A stretch of 44,987 nucleotides of DNA from Clostridia bacterium (lineage in GTDB: Bacteria > Bacillota > Clostridia > Oscillospirales > SIG627). This document shows, piece by piece, positions 40,028-44,987 of the stretch; the first letter of the stretch is position 1; each line of letters opens with the position of its first letter. Location of the stretch: assembly GCA_017439965.1 (NCBI GenBank), contig JAFSID010000031.1, positions 1-44,987 on the forward strand, in the 5' to 3' direction. Both the position numbers and the translations under genes were made by a program. The notes below the pieces were generated by a model, which saw only the letters and a program-made list of their open reading frames with translations, did not search any database and was not told the DNA's origin.

Positions 40028-40056
40028 ATTTTATCACACAAGAAAAGAAAAAGCAA
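40028..40056 (-). promoter_or_regulatory. promoter of the esterase-led catabolic operon
   Basis: TTGCTT (complement at 40051-40056), 17-bp spacer and TAAAAT (complement at 40028-40033) on the minus strand. The -35 box sits in the downstream arm of the upstream terminator. Confidence 0.65.
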
Positions 40057-40076
40057 GTCTTTTTGACTTGCTTTTT
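40048..40076 (-). terminator. terminator of the GH39 pair
   Basis: AAAAAGCAAGTC (40048-40059) pairs perfectly with GACTTGCTTTTT (40065-40076). It starts five bases after the second GH39 stop. Confidence 0.88.
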
Positions 40077-40080
40077 AGAC

Positions 40081-41391
40081 TTACGCGTTAAATTCTATAA
40101 GAATTACCATATTGTTTCCGATGGTCTTAACCTCGGGAGACCAGGAAAGAAGTCTCTTGGAGTCGATAACGTACCAACGAGCACCGTCAAGGTTGACCCC
40201 TTCAAGCTTTAATTCCTGCTCCATTCCCGAAATATTTGATATCATAAGAGCGCCCTTACCGTTTTTTACTGCGGCGGATACGTATATTCCATTGGTGTCA
40301 CAGGTATTCTCAACCTCATTTTCAAGCTTACGCAGGAAGTTGAAGGCGGCAAAGGAATAATATGCGTGAAGTGTGGGCTTTGAGGTAAACGGGTCGAAAA
40401 AGGCGCAATAGCTTCCCTGAAGTCTGCCCGCATCGTACATTGCGGCAAGGGATATCGCAGGGCGTGACTGCATTGCAAGCATCATTGCAGCCGCCTCGGC
40501 AGAGTGATGTGCGGTACCTCTCTCGGTATGGAAGGGGTTCCACTCGTTGAGGTGTATTTCAATATCACCGTATCCGTATTCCGCAACGGTTTTACAGATA
40601 TAATCGGCTTGCATACAGGTTGCCGCCGTATCGGCATAGCAATGCCAGGAGTAAAAATCAATGGGACAGTTATGCTCCTTGATATACTTCCAGAAGCCGT
40701 GAAAAAACTTTATGTAATGCATCTGCATCTCATAATCGGGACGGTTTTTATCAATCTCCTTATAGCCCGCCGAAACGCTGATGGATGCATAGCCGCCAAC
40801 CTTGATATTCGGGAAGCGAGCCTTGAGACGCTTGGAGGTTATATCGTAAAGTATGTAATACTCCTCGGGAGTGCCGTTCCACAGCTGTGACACACGTCCG
40901 CCGTCATCGGGCTCAGCCCATATTTCCCAATACGTTATACCAAAGTGATAACCGTCTGCCCAGCCCTCGTTGTAGTGTGCAACTATATGCTCGCATATCT
41001 TCGCCCACTTTTCAAAATCACGTGGAGGTGATATCGTATAGGATTTTATCTCGGCGTTATTCTCAATCGTTACACCGAGTCTGTAATATGGCTCTATTCC
41101 ATTCTCCACAAGAGCCTTGAGAAGCGCATCTGTAAAGGTAAAATCGTAGGATGCGGGGTCGTCAACGTCTGCGTCGAAATCTCTGAAAATGTTGGGAATA
41201 TCAACAAACTTTCCTCCGCCGAAAACACCTCCGACGTCGTGGAGACGGGAATACGGAACACCTATTTCGGTAAGATAATGAAAATTACCCGAAATATTTT
41301 TTCCAAGTCCTCCTACGGGTGGTTGTCCAACTGCGTTCATAGGCTTGATTTTGCCAATCACGTGACTCGTATCAATCTTAATAACGGCCAT
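40081..41391 (-). CDS. GH39-like glycosidase (second copy, altered active-site motif)
   Basis: A 436-residue clan GH-A glycosidase related to GH39 beta-xylosidases. The barrel starts KPMNAVGQPPVGGLGKN, the acid/base motif region is YWEIWAEPDDG (Glu160), and the nucleophile Glu is in HLNEWNPFHTERG. The residue before the acid/base Glu is Ala159, whereas GH-A enzymes nearly always have Asn there, as does the upstream paralogue. A short C-terminal beta domain follows. No signal peptide, so it acts on internalised substrate. The gap to the upstream copy is 15 bases. Confidence 0.83.
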   Translation of the reverse strand: MAVIKIDTSHVIGKIKPMNAVGQPPVGGLGKNISGNFHYLTEIGVPYSRLHDVGGVFGGGKFVDIPNIFRDFDADVDDPASYDFTFTDALLKALVENGIEPYYRLGVTIENNAEIKSYTISPPRDFEKWAKICEHIVAHYNEGWADGYHFGITYWEIWAEPDDGGRVSQLWNGTPEEYYILYDITSKRLKARFPNIKVGGYASISVSAGYKEIDKNRPDYEMQMHYIKFFHGFWKYIKEHNCPIDFYSWHCYADTAATCMQADYICKTVAEYGYGDIEIHLNEWNPFHTERGTAHHSAEAAAMMLAMQSRPAISLAAMYDAGRLQGSYCAFFDPFTSKPTLHAYYSFAAFNFLRKLENEVENTCDTNGIYVSAAVKNGKGALMISNISGMEQELKLEGVNLDGARWYVIDSKRLLSWSPEVKTIGNNMVILIEFNA

Positions 41392-41406
41392 ATGATTTAT
41401 CCTCCG

Positions 41407-42714
41407 TTATGCATCAAATTCTATCAAAATTACAGTATTGTTTCCGATGGTCTTAACCTCGGGAGACCAGGAAAGAAGTCTCTTGGAGTCTATAACGTAC
41501 CAGCGAGAGCCGTCAAGGTTAATTCCTTCAAGCTTTAGTTCCTGCTCCGCCTTTGATATGTTCGAAATCATCAAAGCACCCTTGCCATCCTTAACCGCCG
41601 CAACCGCATAAACGCCGTTTGTGTCGCACTCAAGCACAACTTGATTTTCAAGCTTGCGCAGGAAATTAAAGGCGGCAAAGGAATAATATGCGTGAAGTGT
41701 GGGCTTATTCGTAAAGGGGTCAAAAAATGCGCCGTAGGTTCCCGAATTTAACCTCGCATCGTAAATCATAAGCATTTGCATCTGAGGCTTGTTCTGCATT
41801 GCAAGCATCATTGATGCAACCTCCGCACCGTGATGTGCGGTGCCTCTCTCGGTATGGAAGGGATTCCACTCGTTGAGATGGGTCTCAATATGTCCGTAGC
41901 CGTATTCCGTAAGGCACTTATGAATATAGTCTGCCTGAAGAAGAGCGCTCGCAGTATCGGCGTAGGTATGCCACGAATAGAAGTCAATGGGCGCACCCGT
42001 TTCCTTGATATGCTTCCAGAAGCCGTGGAAAAAGTCAATGTAATAAAGAAGCTGTTCACAGTCTGGGCGACGAGTTACGTCCATATAGCCTGCATCAAGG
42101 CAAATTGAAGCGTAGCCGCCAACCTTTATATATGGAAATCTCGCCTTGAGTCTCTTTGCGGTGACCTCGTAAAGCTTATAGTATTCCTCTGCCTTACCGT
42201 TCCACATAGCCGACTGTCTTGCACCGTCATCGGGCTCATTCCATATTTCCCAATACTCGATATTCATATGATAGCCGTCTGCCCAGCCCTCGTTGTAATG
42301 TGCAACTATATGCTCGCATATCTTCGCCCACTTCTCAGGGTCGGACGGAGGATTGATGCGGTATATCTTTATCTCCGCATTGTTCTCAATGGTAACGCCA
42401 AGTCTGTAATAGGGCTTGAGACCGTTCTCTATCATAGCGGTTAAAAGAGCGTCGGTAAAGGTAAAATCGTAGGATGCGGGGTCGTCAACGTCCGCTTCGA
42501 AATCCCTGAAGATATTCGGAATATCAACGTACCTTCCGCCGCCGAAAACACCTCCAACGTCGTGGAGACGGGAATACGGAACACCTATTTCGGTAAGGTA
42601 ATGAAAATTACCCGAAATATTTTTTCCAAGTCCTCCTACGGGCGGTTGTCCAACTGCGTTCATAGGCTTGATTTTGCCTATCTGCTTTTGAGTGTTTATT
42701 TTAACAGTAGCCAT
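41407..42714 (-). CDS. GH39-like glycosidase (first copy)
   Basis: A 435-residue clan GH-A glycosidase, the paralogue of the downstream gene (most of the first 120 and last 130 residues identical by eye). It has the canonical YWEIWNEPDDG (Asn159-Glu160) and HLNEWNPFHTERG (nucleophile). Xylosidase or similar exo-glycosidase activity is likely, with specificity not predictable. It is cytoplasmic. A strong promoter lies about 55 bases upstream. Confidence 0.85.
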   Translation of the reverse strand: MATVKINTQKQIGKIKPMNAVGQPPVGGLGKNISGNFHYLTEIGVPYSRLHDVGGVFGGGRYVDIPNIFRDFEADVDDPASYDFTFTDALLTAMIENGLKPYYRLGVTIENNAEIKIYRINPPSDPEKWAKICEHIVAHYNEGWADGYHMNIEYWEIWNEPDDGARQSAMWNGKAEEYYKLYEVTAKRLKARFPYIKVGGYASICLDAGYMDVTRRPDCEQLLYYIDFFHGFWKHIKETGAPIDFYSWHTYADTASALLQADYIHKCLTEYGYGHIETHLNEWNPFHTERGTAHHGAEVASMMLAMQNKPQMQMLMIYDARLNSGTYGAFFDPFTNKPTLHAYYSFAAFNFLRKLENQVVLECDTNGVYAVAAVKDGKGALMISNISKAEQELKLEGINLDGSRWYVIDSKRLLSWSPEVKTIGNNTVILIEFDA

Positions 42715-42764
42715 AATACTTCCTCTATTATCAATTTTTTACCCATTTGGGCTTCATCAAGGTC

Positions 42765-42793
42765 ATTGTAGCACATTCATCCGTCATTGTAAA
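42765..42793 (-). promoter_or_regulatory. promoter of the GH39 pair
   Basis: TTTACA (complement at 42788-42793), 17-bp spacer, TACAAT (complement at 42765-42770) on the minus strand. The decamer TCATTGTA occurs twice here, 23 bases apart, once at each hexamer. Confidence 0.75.
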
Positions 42794-42825
42794 CCCTTCT
42801 TTTAACGAAATAAATTCGTAAAGGC

Positions 42826-42863
42826 AAAAAAGTCCCCTTCATCTTGATTGGATAAAGAGGACT
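42826..42863 (-). terminator. terminator of the nucleoside-hydrolase operon
   Basis: AGTCCCCTTCATC (42831-42843) pairs with GATAAAGAGGACT (42851-42863) with two mismatches or wobbles, and is followed on the minus strand by six T. Confidence 0.8.
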
Positions 42864-42878
42864 GTTGTTACGATTGCT

Positions 42879-43787
42879 TTAACCGATAAGCTTGTTCATC
42901 AAATCGGTCATAAGAGCGTCACGCTTGACGTAATAAACGTACCGCTCGGGAAGGGCGTCGGGGTATTCCTCATAGAGATTATCGTAGGTGGGCATCGGAG
43001 TGGGGATAATTCTTGAGTCCATAAACCTGTCAGAGTCGTTGAGAAGCCAGGCAACCGCAACTACGTCCCAGATAACACGGGTCCACGCAGTACCGCTCGC
43101 ATACCTCTCTGCCGTCTCAACGGTATAGTCTGCAAGGTGGTCGGCAAGCGGACTCTTGCCCTTGAGCCAGTATTCAATTTCGGGCTTTGACAGAGCAAAG
43201 GCGCTCACGACACCCTTGCAGGGAAGATGAACGAAGGGCACACCGCTACCCATTACCACTCTTGCGGCGGCTATATCCTGATACATATTAAACTCTCTCG
43301 TGTCACGGTAATGGAGAGCGTGACCGCCAAGCCATACGACGACGGTATTTTCCGCAACCTCGGGATTTAAAAGTATTGCCGAGGCGATATTGGTTATAGC
43401 GCCGATAGCCACGACGTAAAGGGGATTTTCGGGAGAATAGTCCTTCACCCTTTCGGCAAGGTCGCGCGCCGCAGCGGATACAACGGGAGTCTGCTCGTTT
43501 TCAAGAAACGTCTCCGAGCCACGAAAAACCTCTACCCTCTCGTCAAGAAGGGCGAGAAGCTTTATAATTTCGTCATAGCTTTTCTCCATTCCGTCACCCG
43601 CGCTTTTTGAAATTGAGTTGAGAAACGGAGCGGCGTATAACGCCTTACAGCAAAGCTTTTCCTTCGACCTTAAAAGATAGGCAATTGCAAACTGGTCGTC
43701 AACCTCGTTATAAGCATCCGTATCAAGCACCACGTCAACCTTGCCGACGGGTACGGATAAATTCTCAAGTCTCTGTTCAAGCGTCAT
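42879..43787 (-). CDS. inosine/uridine-preferring nucleoside hydrolase family protein
   Basis: A 302-residue nucleoside hydrolase. The calcium-binding Asp cluster is LDTDAYNEVDDQFA, two residues longer than the classic DTDPGxDD. It also has GAITNIASA, the substrate-loop EFNMYQDIAAA and the late Asp in IWDVVAVAW. It splits nucleosides into base and ribose. It is two bases downstream of a ribokinase gene, so the ribose is probably phosphorylated at once. The variant N-terminal motif occurs in a less studied subfamily, so another N-glycoside is possible. Confidence 0.88.
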   Translation of the reverse strand: MTLEQRLENLSVPVGKVDVVLDTDAYNEVDDQFAIAYLLRSKEKLCCKALYAAPFLNSISKSAGDGMEKSYDEIIKLLALLDERVEVFRGSETFLENEQTPVVSAAARDLAERVKDYSPENPLYVVAIGAITNIASAILLNPEVAENTVVVWLGGHALHYRDTREFNMYQDIAAARVVMGSGVPFVHLPCKGVVSAFALSKPEIEYWLKGKSPLADHLADYTVETAERYASGTAWTRVIWDVVAVAWLLNDSDRFMDSRIIPTPMPTYDNLYEEYPDALPERYVYYVKRDALMTDLMNKLIG

Positions 43788-43789
43788 TT

Positions 43790-44683
43790 TTATTCTCCTT
43801 TTTCAAGTCGTTCATAAACCTCGGTAAACTCGGGGATTGACGGAGCGGCGCCCATTCGCGAGACCGCAATTGCCGATGCCATCGAGGCTGTTTTAAGCAC
43901 CGTCGGAATATCCTTGCCCCGTGAAAGCTCTGCTACGAAATAGCCCGTAAAGGTATCACCTGCCGCCGTTGTATCCACAGCCTCAGCCTTGAAGATTGGC
44001 TGATAATACTTCTCCTTGCCATCCGAGAAAACACAGCCGTCAGCTCCGAGAGTGAGCATCACCTTAAGCTTTGGATATTTTGAGCAAAGATAACCGATAC
44101 ACTCGTCGGGAGTATCAAGTCCCGTGATTGCCCTTGCCTCAACCTCGTTAAGTATAAGGTATTCAAGCATATTAAAGTCAATTTTATAAATCGTCTCGTT
44201 TATGGGCGAGGGATTGAGGATAACCGACATTCCCATCTCATACGCCCTCTCGACGATATATTCAACCTGACTTATTTCATTCTGCAAAAGGAGTATATCT
44301 CCCCTCTCAAAGCGCTCAAGCACCGAGTCAACGTAGTCACGTGTAACCGCAGCGTTTGAGCCTGCGTATAAGAAAATAGAGTTTTCTCCCTTTGCGCTTA
44401 CCTGAATTATTGCGTGTCCGTTTTTTGAGTCAACGCGTTTAATAAGAGAGGTGTTGACACCGCTTTCCGACATAACGTCAAGAAGCATATCACCATCAAA
44501 ACCTATACAGCCCGCGTGATAAATCTCAGCGCCCGCTCTTGCGGTGGCAATAGACTGATTGAGTCCCTTGCCTCCCGAAAAGACCTCAAGCTTATCTCCC
44601 ATCTCGGTCTCACCGACCTCAACTATATGGTCAAGCGAGTAAACGTAATCTATATTGCACGAGCCAAAATTAAGTATTTTCAT
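43790..44683 (-). CDS. rbsK: ribokinase-family sugar kinase
   Basis: A 297-residue PfkB-family kinase of ribokinase type: GSCNIDYVY start, the substrate motif FSGGKGLNQSIA, NPSPIN and LNEVEA, and the C-terminal anion hole DTTAAGDTFTGYF with catalytic Asp. It phosphorylates ribose at O5 or a related sugar. The operon with the nucleoside hydrolase points to nucleoside salvage. GGAG lies before the ATG. Confidence 0.88.
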   Translation of the reverse strand: MKILNFGSCNIDYVYSLDHIVEVGETEMGDKLEVFSGGKGLNQSIATARAGAEIYHAGCIGFDGDMLLDVMSESGVNTSLIKRVDSKNGHAIIQVSAKGENSIFLYAGSNAAVTRDYVDSVLERFERGDILLLQNEISQVEYIVERAYEMGMSVILNPSPINETIYKIDFNMLEYLILNEVEARAITGLDTPDECIGYLCSKYPKLKVMLTLGADGCVFSDGKEKYYQPIFKAEAVDTTAAGDTFTGYFVAELSRGKDIPTVLKTASMASAIAVSRMGAAPSIPEFTEVYERLEKGE

Positions 44684-44728
44684 ATCTTCTCCATATCCTC
44701 AAGCCGTACTTTGCCATAAAGTAATTAA

Positions 44729-44757
44729 ATTATACCACGGTTAGTATCAAATTGCAA
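44729..44757 (-). promoter_or_regulatory. promoter of ribokinase-nucleoside hydrolase operon
   Basis: TTGCAA (44752-44757), 17-bp spacer and a perfect TATAAT (complement at 44729-44734) on the minus strand. Confidence 0.8.
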
Positions 44758-44820
44758 CCTTTCAGCAAACAATCAGAGCTTCTTATTCGCAAATGCAAGC
44801 ATCCACGATATAATTTAACC

Positions 44821-44987
44821 GATACGGAGGAGCGCTGTAAGGGTATTTAAGCCGAAGGGAACCGAACACTTAACGCCGAGGAAAGCGCTTTTTGGTTTAA
44901 ATATCCCTTTGTCGCTTGAAATACGCAAAGTAATCCTTCGCTTCGCAGGAATATTTATCCTCAAAAATCATCTTTCCTCGGTTCGAG
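44821..44987. other. structured unassigned region at right edge
   Basis: Two long complementary pairings are visible. 44839-44853 pairs with 44894-44909 (15 pairs, one bulge, one G-U). 44876-44885 (CCGAGGAAAG) pairs perfectly with 44972-44981. The pairings cross, so they form a pseudoknot or exclude each other. On the minus strand GAGGAAAG precedes an ATG (about 44970) that opens only 24 codons (MIFEDKYSCEAKDYFAYF...). It could be a dispersed repeat, a small ORF or a structured RNA; I cannot name it. Confidence 0.4.

Noticed and set aside
44821-44987. lysine or glycine riboswitch
   Set aside because: A GCCGAAG word recalls the lysine aptamer, but the expected junction and flanking conserved segments are absent, and the long pairings do not fit either class.

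Overview
The window (about 45 kb, moderate GC, strong AGGAGG-type ribosome binding sites, TTGACA/TATAAT-type promoters with 17-bp spacers, short hairpin-plus-T-run terminators) looks like chromosome of an uncultured, strictly anaerobic, gut-type Clostridia/Firmicutes bacterium. The evidence is an AgrC/AgrA-like kinase and LytTR pair, a multidomain flavodiiron protein with rubredoxin, D-lactate dehydrogenase, LarA, an ECF S component, TAXI-TRAP and carbohydrate ABC transporters, and small catabolic operons with AraC regulators. I see no rRNA, convincing tRNA, phage, IS transposase or CRISPR. Nearly all genes are on the minus strand; only an AraC gene (13.7-14.5 kb) and an sdpRI-like pair (26.9-28.2 kb) are on the plus strand.

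Layout. 0-4.3 kb: an SPFH protein, an unassigned structured intergenic region, a pair of overlapping WYL genes, a tiny ORF, and a roughly 200-bp array of back-to-back hairpins. 4.3-7.7 kb: a GHKL histidine kinase and LytTR regulator, then a HTH-PfkB fusion. 7.8-12.3 kb: rubredoxin, flavodiiron fusion, D-lactate dehydrogenase and two tandem metallo-beta-lactamase-fold proteins. 12.4-14.5 kb: a split chromate-type transporter divergent from an AraC regulator. 14.5-17.7 kb: TAXI-TRAP transporter with two perfect 12-bp palindromic operator candidates upstream. 17.7-21.2 kb: HAD phosphatase, CE15-like esterase with a duplicated N-terminus, an unknown protein and a repeat-bearing lipoprotein. 21.3-25.7 kb: sugar ABC transporter operon. 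25.8-28.2 kb: a third MBL protein and an orphan sdpRI. 28.2-30.0 kb: larA with an ECF S component. 30.1-40.0 kb: an eleven-gene catabolic cluster (two amidohydrolases, Gfo/Idh dehydrogenase, DegT aminotransferase, AraC, TIM-barrel isomerase, M20 peptidase, GNAT, three SGNH/SASA esterases). 40.1-42.7 kb: tandem GH39-like glycosidases. 42.9-44.7 kb: nucleoside hydrolase and ribokinase.

Together the right half reads as a glycan and small-molecule scavenging region. Esterases strip acyl groups, intracellular GH39-like enzymes cleave the glycan, and the dehydrogenase/aminotransferase/isomerase/amidohydrolase set processes an unusual (possibly amino- or cyclitol-type) sugar. The ABC transporter is a plausible but unproven importer.

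The most striking item is the hairpin array at 4069-4278. Seven-base linkers alternate with perfect hairpins with no unpaired bases. Linker orientation flips at the centre, so the element can fold into a ladder of consecutive four-way junctions. Other points worth attention are the GH39 paralogue that lost the Asn before its acid/base Glu, the HTH-PfkB fusion with a GARD instead of GAGD motif, and structured unassigned elements at 1.3-1.65 kb and at the right edge.
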